A stretch of 13,024 nucleotides of DNA from Tidjanibacter sp. (GCA_017628675.1 JAGBYS010000167.1:1-13024), one strand, 5' to 3'; positions 1 to 7,562 are shown, counted from the first letter of the stretch. Numbers and translations: made by a program. The notes: generated from the sequence alone by a model not told the origin.

Positions 1-9
1 AAAAGTCCG

Positions 10-17
10 TATCTTTG
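10..17 (+). promoter_or_regulatory. Bacteroidetes -7 promoter element upstream of perR
   Basis: The sequence TATCTTTG matches the Bacteroidetes primary sigma factor -7 consensus TAnnTTTG. It lies 48 bp before the perR ATG. The partner -33 element would fall before the start of the window and cannot be seen. Three copies of TGTAAT (16-21, 33-38, 45-50) lie at and just after this element and could be regulator contacts, possibly for autoregulation; that is speculative. Confidence 0.6.
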
Positions 18-65
18 TAATGAATTCAAATATGTAATCATCAGTGTAATTAAAACGATAACACA

Positions 66-479
66 ATGAAGACCGCCAAAGAACATCTCGAAAAGTTCGG
101 TATCCGCCCCTCCATTCAGCGAGTGGCTGTGATGGACTACCTTCTGAAACATCGCACACACCCCACTGTGGACGAGATCTACTCGGCTCTTGCACCACAG
201 ATACCCACCCTCTCGAGAACCACGGTCTACAACACTCTGCATCTGCTCTACAAGCACGGTGCAATCTTCGTGGTGGTCATCGACGGCATAACCGCCCACT
301 TCGACGGCTTCACCCACCCCCACGCCCACTTCCTCTGCACCGAGTGTGGCAAGGTCTACGATGTGGAGCTCAAGGACTCATCGTTCACAAACCATAATGC
401 ACCCGAGAATGCGGCCGAGATTACCGATGCGCAGCTCTACTACAAGGGTGTATGCAAGGAGTGCAGGAACAAAAATTAG
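66..479 (+). CDS. perR: Fur-family transcriptional repressor, PerR-type peroxide sensor
   Basis: This is a 137-residue metalloregulator of the Fur family, cytoplasmic and DNA binding, and full length for the family. The N-terminal winged helix contains the recognition helix SRTTVYNTL (about 50-58). The structural zinc site is built from two CxxC pairs, C91/C94 and C130/C133. Aligned by eye with Bacillus PerR, all five regulatory-metal ligands are present: H32, D80, H86, H88 and D99. An Asp rather than Glu at the D99 position (PerR D104) favours PerR, the Fe-dependent peroxide sensor whose His ligands are oxidised by H2O2, over an iron-sensing Fur. The next gene is a rubrerythrin, a classic PerR-regulon member in anaerobes, which supports this. 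A TAnnTTTG element precedes the gene. The Fur-family call is secure; the PerR subtype is an inference from ligands and context. Confidence 0.9.
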   Translation: MKTAKEHLEKFGIRPSIQRVAVMDYLLKHRTHPTVDEIYSALAPQIPTLSRTTVYNTLHLLYKHGAIFVVVIDGITAHFDGFTHPHAHFLCTECGKVYDVELKDSSFTNHNAPENAAEITDAQLYYKGVCKECRNKN

Positions 480-543
480 CCCCCCAAGAAGCAGACATAG
501 AAGACAACAACTAATAACAACAAATCAAACACACACTACTACT

Positions 544-1092
544 ATGAAAAAATTCCGCTGTACCGTATGTGGTTACATCCACGAGGGCGAGGCTGCTCCC
601 GAGCAGTGCCCCCTTTGCAAAGTTGGCCCCGAGAAATTCGAGGAGATCATTGAGACCGGCGACGCTCTCGCCTTCGCAGACGAGCACCGTCTGGGCGTAG
701 CTCAGGGTTGCCCCGAGGAGATTTGGAAGGGTCTGCAGGACCACTTTATGGGTGAGTGCACCGAGGTTGGTATGTATCTGGCAATGTCGCGCCAGGCCGA
801 CCGCGAGGGCTACCCCGAGATTGCCGAGGCTTTCAAGCGCTACGCTTGGGAGGAGGCAGAGCACGCAGCCAAGTTCGCTGAGCTCATTGGTGAGGTTGTT
901 TGGGACACCAAGACCAATGTCTACAAGCGTATGATGGCCGAGCACGGCGCTTGCGACGGCAAGAAGCACATCGCAACCCTCGCCAAGCAGCACAACCTCG
1001 ACGCTATCCACGACACCGTACACGAGATGGCCAAAGACGAGGCTCGTCACGGCAAAGGCTTCGAGGGTCTCTACAACCGCTACTTCAAATAG
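544..1092 (+). CDS. rbr: Rubrerythrin, reverse domain order (N-terminal rubredoxin)
   Basis: The 182-residue protein begins with a rubredoxin-like Fe(SCys)4 domain (CTVCG at about 6-10, CPLC at about 22-25). A ferritin-like di-iron four-helix bundle follows, with ligands in [15 protein letters not shown] and DEARH. Rubrerythrins reduce H2O2 to water in the cytoplasm of anaerobes, taking electrons from NAD(P)H through rubredoxin-type carriers. The classical enzyme carries rubredoxin at the C-terminus; here it is at the N-terminus, as in clostridial 'reverse rubrerythrin'. The start is ATG 544, because that is where the rubredoxin domain begins. The reading frame is open further upstream into perR, but that part has no meaning. 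The 64-bp gap after perR is A-rich and shows no clear promoter, so co-transcription with perR is plausible. A terminator lies about 155 bp downstream. Confidence 0.95.
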   Translation: MKKFRCTVCGYIHEGEAAPEQCPLCKVGPEKFEEIIETGDALAFADEHRLGVAQGCPEEIWKGLQDHFMGECTEVGMYLAMSRQADREGYPEIAEAFKRYAWEEAEHAAKFAELIGEVVWDTKTNVYKRMMAEHGACDGKKHIATLAKQHNLDAIHDTVHEMAKDEARHGKGFEGLYNRYFK

Positions 1093-1247
1093 GTGGCAAC
1101 GGCCACTACGAGTGTAGACTTTGCTCTACCCGAGTGGCAAGGCCCATTATAAACGACAAAATGGCGAGCGCTGACCTCGCCCTGAGTGAGAGTGGTAAAA
1201 CCCAAACAAGTCAGCAAATCTCATAACATTAGTTTAGGTTTAACAAC
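1093..1247 (+). other. Structured untranslated region between rbr and its terminator
   Basis: This 155-bp stretch holds no convincing gene but contains nested inverted repeats. GCCACT 1102-1107 pairs with AGTGGC 1133-1138 around an inner GTAGA 1114-1118/TCTAC 1125-1129. GTGGC 1093-1097/GCCAC 1102-1106 is an alternative partner for the first arm. A second hairpin is GGCGAG 1163-1168/CTCGCC 1176-1181. Together with the terminator that follows, it could be a long structured 3' UTR of rbr or a small RNA released from it. I recognise no known RNA family. Confidence 0.35.
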
Positions 1248-1297
1248 GGCTCGGCAGGATTCTCCCCCAACGGACTCCTGCCGAGCCACTTTTTTTT
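1248..1297 (+). terminator. Strong intrinsic terminator of the perR-rbr unit
   Basis: A perfect 12-bp GC-rich stem (1248-1259 with 1276-1287) closes a 16-nt loop. A run of eight T follows at 1290-1297. The T run is on the plus strand only, so the terminator serves the rightward perR-rbr transcripts. Confidence 0.93.
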
Positions 1298-1316
1298 GAG
1301 AAAGTGCTGAAAGGAA

Positions 1317-1337
1317 ATTCAAAATTCAAAATGCAAA
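1317..1337. repeat. 7-bp tandem repeat, three copies (ATTCAAA)
   Basis: Units at 1317-1323, 1324-1330 and 1331-1337 read ATTCAAA, ATTCAAA and ATGCAAA, and the start of a fourth unit (ATT) follows. The run sits 20 bp past the rbr terminator, in non-coding DNA. Confidence 0.7.
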
Positions 1338-1381
1338 ATTATTGGAGGGAATTTAGTGAAACCAGGGAGATTAAGGAGGAG

Positions 1382-1407
1382 TCACTAAACTCACTAAACT
1401 CACTAAA
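1382..1407. repeat. 9-bp tandem repeat, three copies (TCACTAAAC)
   Basis: Units begin at 1382, 1391 and 1400; the last ends in G instead of C. The reverse complement of the first eight bases, TTTAGTGA, occurs upstream at 1352-1359. That arm could therefore pair with any of the three copies, giving alternative hairpins. Confidence 0.75.
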
Positions 1408-1460
1408 GACCCCAACGCAACACTCCTTTCTCACCCTTCGGGCTGGAGAGGTCTGTCGTC

Positions 1461-1488
1461 GTTAGACTTTAGACCTTAGACTTTAGAC
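1461..1488. repeat. 7-bp tandem repeat, four copies (NTTAGAC)
   Basis: Four consecutive units, GTTAGAC, TTTAGAC, CTTAGAC and TTTAGAC, differ only in the first base. The neighbouring inverted repeat ACCTCA 1493-1498/TGAGGT 1505-1510 would, on the minus strand, be followed by five T. Confidence 0.75.
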
Positions 1489-1634
1489 AAAAACCTCACA
1501 TCTCTGAGGTGATTATTGTGCCAAGCAAGAAGGCGAGTCCGCAGGGCACAACGGTGCCAGCGAGTGAGGGTGGTGCTCCCGACCGCTTCCCCTTGAAAAT
1601 AAAAATGCAGATAGCGAGATAAGTTCAAGGCGCA

Positions 1635-1681
1635 CAAGAAAGCGGGCCCGCAGTTTGCTTGAGGCAAATGAGGAGCCCGCT
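1635..1681 (-). terminator. Candidate terminator downstream of the S46 peptidase gene
   Basis: On the minus strand AGCGGGC (1681-1675) pairs with GCCCGCT (1647-1641). An inner stem (TTTGC/GCAAA, 1668-1664 with 1658-1654) strengthens it. The U tract after the stem is short and broken by a C (TTTCTT). It lies about 40 bp past the stop of the last gene of the leftward operon. Position and shape fit, but the weak U tract keeps confidence modest. Confidence 0.4.
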
Positions 1682-1722
1682 TGTCGCAGTGCAACGCGGA
1701 AAATATCCGCTATGTGCATTTT

Positions 1723-3741
1723 TTAATTGAGGGTCATCTCGTCGATTAAGTATCCCGCACCGCCAATCTTCTCGATAACAAAGAGTACATAGCGGATGTC
1801 AACCGAGATGTTGCGACAAATATCGGGATCGTAGTCCAGGTCGCTCATCGTGCTGAGCCAGGTGCGGTCGAAGTTGATGCCCAAGAGCTCGCCACGACCA
1901 TTGAGGATGGGGCTACCGCTATTGCCACCCGTGGTGTGGTTCTTGGCCAGGAACGCCACGGGGATAGTCTCACGACCGTTGATGGTCACCGCCCAGCGAC
2001 CGTAGTCCTTGGTCACATAGATGTCACGCAACTGCTGGGGGATGTCGTAGTCGTAAATCTCGGGGTTATCCTTAGCGATGATACCGTCGAGGGTGGTGAA
2101 AGGAATGTGGCGCACGCCATCGGCCACCTTATAGCCAGCCACCGAGCCATAGGCCACACGCAGGGTTAGGTTGGCATCGGGGTAGAATGTACGCTCGCTC
2201 TCGAAGGCCATCTGACCACGCATATAGACCCTATAGAGCCTATTAATCTCGCGCGAGAGGTTGGCATAGTCGGGAGCGATCATTTCCAGCGCCTTATCGT
2301 CAAAAGCCTTGCGCATAAGGGTTGCGGGATCATTGGCAAAGTCGTAGCCCGAAGCCTTGGCCTCCATAAATCTCTCACGCGACGAGTACCTACTCTCCTC
2401 GAAGAGCCAGCCAATAAAATTCTCAACCGAGCCCTGCTGAGCGAGCTGCTCACGGAGCCACTCGGGCACAAACTGCTCGCCCACACCGGCCATAAATTCG
2501 GTGAGCATAGCAACAGCAATCTTGCGGTCAATCTCGGGCGAGTAGTCCTTATAGTGACCCTCGCGCAGATTGTCGGCACCACGACCGGCATAGCCCAGAA
2601 GCTCAATCACATAGATTGCCTCATTGTAGTAGTCGCGAGCCATCGCAAAGGGGAGAAGCGAGGCATACTTTTCGTGGAGCTGGCCGAGCACGCCCTCAAA
2701 CTCGGAGCCCACGGCCCACTGCTCAAAACGCTCCTCATAGTCCCTTTTCTTCTGCACCGTATTGCGCCTCTCCAGACCAAGGCTCTCGCCCTGCCACTTC
2801 TTCCAAGCGTTTGCGATGTTGGCGTGCTTGGAGGCATACATAATGCGTGTTGCGGCATCCTGCGATTGTGCCTCGGAGATGATATCCAGACGCAGGGTGC
2901 GGAGCTTAATCTTCGCAGGGTTGGAGTGGTTCAGAGTGTAGTCCACAAAGTCGCTTGTCACATACTCACGAGTGGAGCCGGGGAAACCATAGACAAATGT
3001 GAAGTCGCCCTCCTTGGCGCCCTTGGTCGAGATGGTGAAGTGGCGCTTGGGGGTGTAGGGGACATTATCCACGGAGAACTCCGCAGGCTCGTTGTTCTTG
3101 TCGGCATAGATGCGGAAGATGGAGAAGTCGCCCGTGTGGCGAGGCCACATCCAGTTGTCCGTGTCGCCACCAAACTTACCAATGCTCGAAGGGGGCGCAC
3201 CCACAAGGCGGATATCCTTATAGACCTTATAGACAAACAGATAGCTCTTATTGCCGTAGTAGAGTCCCTCCACCGAGGCGGTATACTTACCACCCTCGCG
3301 AGCCATACGAATAATCTCGTTAACGCTCTCACCGGCGGCCAACCTATCGGTCACATCCTCCATACGATGCAGAAACGAGACCGTCAGTCCGGGGTTGGGA
3401 AGCTCCTCGCTCTGATTCATCGCCCAGAAGCCATTGGTCAGGTAGTCGTGCTCCACCGAGCTGTGGGACTGAATCTGACCATAGCCACAGTGGTGATTGG
3501 TCAGCAGCAGACCTTTCTCGGACACAATCTCACCCGTACAGCCACGACCAAAGAGCACAATAGCATCCTTCAGGGCCGCCTGATTGACACTATAGATATC
3601 CTCTGCGGTGAGTTCAAAACCCTTGGCCCTCATATCCTCAATGCGCTCGCCGATAAGGCAGGGAAGCCACATTCCCTCATCGGCAAAAGTGCTCATTGCG
3701 GTCGCCACGAAGGCCACACAAGTCAATAGAATTTTTTTCAT
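1723..3741 (-). CDS. dpp11: Secreted S46-family dipeptidyl-peptidase, DPP11-type
   Basis: A 672-residue serine peptidase with a signal peptide (about 1-20), exported to the periplasm. S46 enzymes of Bacteroidetes remove dipeptides from the N-terminus of oligopeptides, feeding amino-acid fermentation. The chymotrypsin-like triad is visible: H84 in TNHHCGYG, probably D205 in GDFSIFRIY, and S608 in GGNSGSP. Eighteen residues after the serine is R626 (GINFDR). In Porphyromonas the equivalent residue is Arg673 in DPP11, which prefers acidic P1 residues, and Gly in DPP7. I therefore infer Asp/Glu specificity. The protein is somewhat shorter than the roughly 710-720 residues usual for DPP7/DPP11. 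The start is ATG 3741, immediately before the signal peptide. The gene is 21 bp downstream of maf on the same strand with no obvious own promoter, so it is probably last in the operon. Confidence 0.93.
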   Translation of the reverse strand: MKKILLTCVAFVATAMSTFADEGMWLPCLIGERIEDMRAKGFELTAEDIYSVNQAALKDAIVLFGRGCTGEIVSEKGLLLTNHHCGYGQIQSHSSVEHDYLTNGFWAMNQSEELPNPGLTVSFLHRMEDVTDRLAAGESVNEIIRMAREGGKYTASVEGLYYGNKSYLFVYKVYKDIRLVGAPPSSIGKFGGDTDNWMWPRHTGDFSIFRIYADKNNEPAEFSVDNVPYTPKRHFTISTKGAKEGDFTFVYGFPGSTREYVTSDFVDYTLNHSNPAKIKLRTLRLDIISEAQSQDAATRIMYASKHANIANAWKKWQGESLGLERRNTVQKKRDYEERFEQWAVGSEFEGVLGQLHEKYASLLPFAMARDYYNEAIYVIELLGYAGRGADNLREGHYKDYSPEIDRKIAVAMLTEFMAGVGEQFVPEWLREQLAQQGSVENFIGWLFEESRYSSRERFMEAKASGYDFANDPATLMRKAFDDKALEMIAPDYANLSREINRLYRVYMRGQMAFESERTFYPDANLTLRVAYGSVAGYKVADGVRHIPFTTLDGIIAKDNPEIYDYDIPQQLRDIYVTKDYGRWAVTINGRETIPVAFLAKNHTTGGNSGSPILNGRGELLGINFDRTWLSTMSDLDYDPDICRNISVDIRYVLFVIEKIGGAGYLIDEMTLN

Positions 3742-3762
3742 AAGTTTATTATAGTCTGATAG

Positions 3763-4359
3763 TTAGTATTTCAAAAAATCTTCCAGCTCCACATAGAGTC
3801 TTTGGATCGGCAGGCCCATCACATTGTAGAACGAGCCCTCGATACCCTCAATGCCCACATAGCCAATCCACTCCTGAATTCCGTAGGCACCAGCCTTGTC
3901 GTAGGGGTGATAGGTGTCAATGTAGTACTCCATTTCCGGCCTCTCAAGAGCCCTAAAGCGCACCTTACTTTCGCACGCAAAGCTCCTATGTCTATCTCGC
4001 GTGCGCAGTGTAACACCCGTTATGACCTTATGTTCCGCTCCCGAGAGCAGCGAGAGCATACGCAGCGCATCCTCCCTATCTTTGGGTTTGCCGAGAATCT
4101 CTCCACCGGCAATGACTACCGTATCGGCCGTAATGAGCACCTGACCACCCTCGAGCACATCCGCATAGGCATCACTCTTGAGCTGCGAAAGGTACTCCGC
4201 AACCTCCTCCAGAGGCATATCCGCAGGGTAGCACTCCTCGGCATCTCGCCCTTCGGCCACACGAAACTCAATGCCACAATCGGCCAAAAGTTGGCGGCGG
4301 CGTGGCGACTTGCTCGCCAGCAACACCTCATACTCTTTGAGTCTATCTTTCAACAACAT
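3763..4359 (-). CDS. maf: Maf-like nucleotide pyrophosphatase (dTTP/UTP type)
   Basis: A 198-residue cytoplasmic house-cleaning enzyme that hydrolyses nucleoside triphosphates to monophosphate and pyrophosphate. Maf motifs are in order: SKSPRR (16-21) for phosphate binding, ITADT (76-80) with the catalytic Asp, GKPKD (90-94), DKAGAYGIQ (154-162) and GSFYNVMGLP (175-184). The arrangement resembles the YhdE-type dTTP/UTP pyrophosphatases more than YceF types; substrate choice is an inference. I chose ATG 4359 because it places the SPRR motif at the usual distance. A GTG at 4368, three codons upstream, overlaps the preceding stop by one base (TAGTG) and is an alternative start. Transcribed with the FAH gene before it and the S46 gene after it. 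Confidence 0.93.
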   Translation of the reverse strand: MLLKDRLKEYEVLLASKSPRRRQLLADCGIEFRVAEGRDAEECYPADMPLEEVAEYLSQLKSDAYADVLEGGQVLITADTVVIAGGEILGKPKDREDALRMLSLLSGAEHKVITGVTLRTRDRHRSFACESKVRFRALERPEMEYYIDTYHPYDKAGAYGIQEWIGYVGIEGIEGSFYNVMGLPIQRLYVELEDFLKY

Positions 4360-4367
4360 AGCAATCA

Positions 4368-4988
4368 CTACTTAATGTCAAAGTTCAAGAGTTCCTGACC
4401 CTCCAACGAAGCCCTCAGCACATCCCCCTTACGGACAGGGCCGACACCCGAGGGAGTACCCGTAAAGATGTAGTCACCCATCCTCAGAGTCATATAGCGC
4501 GAAAGGTAGCTGATAATCTTATCCACCGAGAAGATCATATCCTTAGGCTCGCCCACCTGGCGTACCTCGCCATTGAGGCTCATCTCGAAGCGCAACTCAT
4601 CCACACTCTTTCCCAGTTCCGAGAGCGAGAGAAAGCGAGGAGAGATAGCCGCCGAGCGATCGAATCCTTTGGCCTTCTCCCAGGGGTGACCTGCCGCCAT
4701 AGCCTTGCGCTGAAGGTCACGGGCGGTGAAGTCGATGCCGAGACCCACATCGTCGTAGTATCGGTGGGCATAGCGCTCCTCTATGCACTTACCCACCCTA
4801 TTTATTTTCACCACAAGTTCGGTTTCGTAGTCCACCTGCTCCGAGAATGAGGGGATGAAAAACGGGTCGTTATTCCTCAGTAGCGCCGTATCGGGCTTGA
4901 GGAAATAGATGGGCTCCTCGGTGGGGGCGCCATTGTCGAACTCTTTTATGTGGTCGGCGTAGTTACGCCCTATACATATAATCTTCAT
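4368..4988 (-). CDS. Fumarylacetoacetate hydrolase (FAH) family protein
   Basis: A 206-residue single-domain member of the FAH superfamily, cytoplasmic. Metal ligands are visible as E55 and E57 in YETELVV and D86 in GIDFTARD. K107 in KGFD and the conserved GTPSGVG turn (177-183) complete the active site. The length and the start (MKIICIGRNYADH) match the FAHD1/YcgM-like acylpyruvases and oxaloacetate decarboxylases, which cleave or decarboxylate small 2-oxo acids. The substrate cannot be read from the sequence, and no aromatic-catabolism genes are nearby to suggest one. Its ATG overlaps the lpxB stop by 4 bp (ATGA), so translation is probably coupled. Confidence 0.9.
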   Translation of the reverse strand: MKIICIGRNYADHIKEFDNGAPTEEPIYFLKPDTALLRNNDPFFIPSFSEQVDYETELVVKINRVGKCIEERYAHRYYDDVGLGIDFTARDLQRKAMAAGHPWEKAKGFDRSAAISPRFLSLSELGKSVDELRFEMSLNGEVRQVGEPKDMIFSVDKIISYLSRYMTLRMGDYIFTGTPSGVGPVRKGDVLRASLEGQELLNFDIK

Positions 4989-6127
4989 TTCGTTACTCTC
5001 TTCTCTTTAAGAATCTCTACCATTCGGGCAGCAAACCTATCCGATGCACCGGCACCACCAACAACCCTCTGCATGGCTGCGTAGTCCTCCATCATCTTCG
5101 AGTGTTTCGCACCACCCTCGACTATGGCCTTCAGCTCCTCGGATGCCTTCTCGACGGTCATATCGTGCTGAATCAGTTCCCTTACGACCTCACTATCCAT
5201 AATGATATTAACGAGCGAGATGAAGCCAATCTTCACAAACGCCCTCGCCACACGATAGGAGAACTCATCCATACGATAGCACACAACCTCGGGGGTGCCA
5301 ATCAGAGCCGTTTCGAGGGTAGCAGTACCCGAGCAGACAACCGCCGCATCGGAGTGTTTCAGCAGTGCGTAGGTCTTATCAATCAACACCTTAACATCAC
5401 TACCCTCAAGGAGCTGTTCATAGAGCCCTTTATCGAGCCACGACACTCCCGCAACCACAAATTGCCACTCGGGGTGGGCCTTCGAGAGTGCCACCATAAA
5501 GGCCAAATTCTTCTTTATCTCGTTCTTTCTCGAGCCCGCCAGGAGCGACACAATGGGCCTTGAATCGAGTCCGTTTTCCAGAGCAAATTGCTCCTTCGAT
5601 GGCACCTCGGCAAGGCTTTGGGCGATGGAGTCCATAATGGGGTTACCCTCATAATGGGCCTCTATGCCACGCTTACGGAAATACTCCCTCTCAAATGGGA
5701 AGATGATAAAGAGCCTATCTACCCACTTGCGGATCATCTCCACCCTACGCTCCTTCCACGCCCACACCTTGGGCGAGATGTAGTAGAAGGTGGGGATCCC
5801 CATCGAGTGGGCAAACTTAGCGACCTTGAAATTGAAGCCAGGGTAGTCGATATGTATCACCACATCGGGCCCAAAGGCCACAATATCACGCTTACACTCA
5901 TCCAATTGCGAGAAGATTGTGCGAAGATGCCTGAGCACATCCGCAACACCAAAGAACGATGTCTGCTTATAGTGCTTAGCCAGATTCTCCCTGCCGCCCA
6001 CCTCGGCCATACGATCGCCTCCCCAGAAGCGGAACACCGCCTCGGGGTCGGCCTTAAGTATGCCCTTCATAAGGTTGGCACCGTGAAGGTCGCCACTCGC
6101 CTCTCCTGCAATCAGATAGTATCTCAT
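4985..6127 (-). CDS. lpxB: Lipid-A-disaccharide synthase
   Basis: A 380-residue GT19 glycosyltransferase that joins UDP-2,3-diacylglucosamine and lipid X to form lipid A disaccharide 1-phosphate at the inner face of the cytoplasmic membrane. Visible family signatures: the N-terminal GEASGDLHGANL (8-19), HIDYPGFN (92-99) with the conserved Asp94, YYISPKVWAWKE (115-126), LLAGSRKNEI (195-204) and SGTATLE (266-272) in the UDP-binding half. The length is normal. It starts 10 bp after trmD and overlaps the FAH gene by 4 bp, in the middle of the leftward operon. The other lpx genes are not in the window. Confidence 0.97.
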   Translation of the reverse strand: MRYYLIAGEASGDLHGANLMKGILKADPEAVFRFWGGDRMAEVGGRENLAKHYKQTSFFGVADVLRHLRTIFSQLDECKRDIVAFGPDVVIHIDYPGFNFKVAKFAHSMGIPTFYYISPKVWAWKERRVEMIRKWVDRLFIIFPFEREYFRKRGIEAHYEGNPIMDSIAQSLAEVPSKEQFALENGLDSRPIVSLLAGSRKNEIKKNLAFMVALSKAHPEWQFVVAGVSWLDKGLYEQLLEGSDVKVLIDKTYALLKHSDAAVVCSGTATLETALIGTPEVVCYRMDEFSYRVARAFVKIGFISLVNIIMDSEVVRELIQHDMTVEKASEELKAIVEGGAKHSKMMEDYAAMQRVVGGAGASDRFAARMVEILKEKRVTK

Positions 6128-6137
6128 TTTGCGCCGC

Positions 6138-6812
6138 TTATTTCAACAAATCGGGCCTCAAAAGTTTGGTCCTTTCGTAGGCCTGCTCTTCCCTCCAAGC
6201 CTCAATCTTGGCAAAGTTACCGGAGGTCAGCACCTCGGGCACACGCCAACCATTGAACTCGGCAGGACGGGTGTAGATGGGGGGTGCCAGCAGGTTATCC
6301 TGGAAGGAGTCCGTCAGCGCCGACTCCTCATCGCCAATGGCACCAGGCAACAACCTCACCACACTGTCGGCAATGATGGCAGCTGCCAGCTCACCACCCG
6401 TCAGCACATAGTCACCGACCGAAATCTCCTTGGTGATGATATGCTCGCGGATGCGGTGGTCGATGCCTTTGTAGTGGCCACAGAGGATGATGATATTCTC
6501 CAGCGTCGAGAGGCGGTTTGCCTCCTGCTGGTTGTAGGTTGCGCCGTCGGGCGAGGTGAAGATAATCTCGTCGTAGTGGCGCTCACTCTTTAGTTTCTCG
6601 ATAAGTCTATATACGGGCTCAATCATCATGACCATTCCCGCCTCACCGCCAAAGGGGTAGTCATCCACCTGGCCGTGTTTATAGGGGGTGTGGTCACGAA
6701 TGTTGTGCACAACAATCTCGGCAAGGCCCTTCTCCTGCGCACGACGCAGAATGGACTCATTCAGGGGCGAGGTAAGAAGGTCAGGAACGACCGTCAGTAT
6801 ATCTATTCTCAT
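6138..6812 (-). CDS. trmD: tRNA (guanine-N1-)-methyltransferase (m1G37)
   Basis: A 224-residue SPOUT-class (trefoil-knot) enzyme that methylates G37 of tRNAs reading CNN codons, preventing +1 frameshifts. Motifs include [13 protein letters not shown] (1-13), [10 protein letters not shown] (53-62), SPDG (87-90), [11 protein letters not shown] (111-121) and [13 protein letters not shown] (129-141) in the knot that binds AdoMet. R153 and D168 match catalytic residues of the Haemophilus enzyme by eye. In many bacteria trmD sits with rpsP, rimM and rplS; here it lies between an MBL-fold gene and lpxB. Its ATG shares one base with the upstream stop (TAATG). Confidence 0.97.
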   Translation of the reverse strand: MRIDILTVVPDLLTSPLNESILRRAQEKGLAEIVVHNIRDHTPYKHGQVDDYPFGGEAGMVMMIEPVYRLIEKLKSERHYDEIIFTSPDGATYNQQEANRLSTLENIIILCGHYKGIDHRIREHIITKEISVGDYVLTGGELAAAIIADSVVRLLPGAIGDEESALTDSFQDNLLAPPIYTRPAEFNGWRVPEVLTSGNFAKIEAWREEQAYERTKLLRPDLLK

Positions 6813-7489
6813 TACTCTTCGTAGGGTTTATTGAATCCTCCCTCAAGCACTTCGCCAATGAAGGGATTGGTATTAACTTCTTGTGCAATGGTGGTTTCCG
6901 AGCCGTGGCCGGGATGTACGGCAACGCCGCCACCGAGTGGCAACAAGCGCTCAATAATGCTACTCATAAGCTCATCGTAGTCGCCACCGGGCAGGTCGCT
7001 GCGGCCTATACTGCCCGAGAAGAGCGTATCGCCCGACAGCAGGATTCCATCCTCTGCCACATAAAGACACACGCCGCCCTTGGAGTGACCAGGGGTGTGA
7101 ATCACCTCCGCCACACACTCTCCAAACTTCAGCGAAGTCTGCACCGAGAGGTCAATCTCGGCCTCGAGTGCAGGGATGTTGAACATCATCTGTGCGCCAT
7201 AGGCAGGGGCTATCTTCAGCAGCTCACTATCGGCCGAGTGGAGCGCCAGAGGCACACCGTAGGCCTTCTTGATGAACGCCACACCTCCCATATGGTCGGG
7301 ATGGGCGTGGGTTAGCACAACAGCCACGGGCTTCAAACCCTTGTCGGCGATGAACTCCGAGAGTCTTCCCATCTCACTCTCATTGACGCATCCGGGATCC
7401 ACAACAAGCGCCTCCCCACTCTTCTCATCCCATAGCAGATAGCTGTTCACCCCGAAGTGATTGAACACAAAACGCGCAATTTTTGTCAT
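6812..7489 (-). CDS. Metallo-beta-lactamase-fold hydrolase, glyoxalase II-like
   Basis: A 225-residue cytoplasmic protein with a complete set of MBL metal ligands: THAHPDH (H61, H63, D65, H66), TPGHS (H135), SGDTLF (D154) and HPGHG (H195). The GRSDLPGG stretch after the Asp ligand is typical of small glyoxalase II-like thioesterases (the YcbL group). The C-terminal glutathione-binding domain of classical GloB is missing, so the true thioester substrate is unknown. It is the first gene of the six-gene leftward operon, behind a TAnnTTTG element and a leader hairpin. Confidence 0.9.
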   Translation of the reverse strand: MTKIARFVFNHFGVNSYLLWDEKSGEALVVDPGCVNESEMGRLSEFIADKGLKPVAVVLTHAHPDHMGGVAFIKKAYGVPLALHSADSELLKIAPAYGAQMMFNIPALEAEIDLSVQTSLKFGECVAEVIHTPGHSKGGVCLYVAEDGILLSGDTLFSGSIGRSDLPGGDYDELMSSIIERLLPLGGGVAVHPGHGSETTIAQEVNTNPFIGEVLEGGFNKPYEE

Positions 7490-7529
7490 ATACTTTTTGC
7501 TTTTATTTTGTCCAAATTTCTTTCGTTTG

Positions 7530-7543
7530 CCCCTTTAGAGGGG
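7530..7543 (-). other. Leader hairpin of the leftward operon
   Basis: CCCCT 7530-7534 and AGGGG 7539-7543 form a short GC-rich hairpin with a 4-nt loop. If transcription starts about 7 bp after the -7 element at 7563-7570, the hairpin lies within the roughly 65-nt leader of the MBL gene. No U tract follows on the minus strand, so it does not look like a terminator. Any role, such as RNA stability or control of initiation, is unproven. Confidence 0.35.
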
Positions 7544-7562
7544 TAAAAACTAATATTTCCTA

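Larger units (their letters stand above)
1298..1722. other. Gene-free intergenic region with short repeats and hairpins
   Basis: These 425 bp separate the perR-rbr terminator from the 3' end of the S46 peptidase gene. Three separate short tandem repeats lie in the left half (listed individually). Several hairpins are present, including 1493-1510, 1641-1681 and 1696-1710. Small open frames on the minus strand (about 70 codons) show no domain, signal or start context and look spurious. The mix of tandem repeats and hairpins suggests a dispersed intergenic repeat element, but only one copy is in view. Confidence 0.4.

Noticed and set aside
346..543. Upstream in-frame extension of rubrerythrin into perR
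   Set aside because: The rubredoxin domain begins at ATG 544. The upstream part overlaps perR in another frame and reads as low-complexity Arg/Ser/Thr sequence.
511..1050. 179-codon frame antisense to rubrerythrin
   Set aside because: It is the complement of a secure gene. No motif, signal or start context supports it.
1161..1226. 21-codon small frame after rubrerythrin
   Set aside because: It spans a hairpin in a structured region and has no supporting start context or similarity.
1382..1488. Short repeats as a possible CRISPR array
   Set aside because: The units are 7-9 bp and directly adjacent with no spacers, and no cas genes are present.
1476..1719. Two overlapping minus-strand frames of 68-72 codons
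   Set aside because: They run through hairpins, have no domain or signal, and overlap each other in different frames. They are better explained as structured intergenic DNA.
2554..3729. 391-codon open frame antisense to the S46 peptidase gene
   Set aside because: It mirrors a well-supported gene with catalytic motifs. Its translation has no domain or coherent signal, and long antisense frames are expected from this codon usage.
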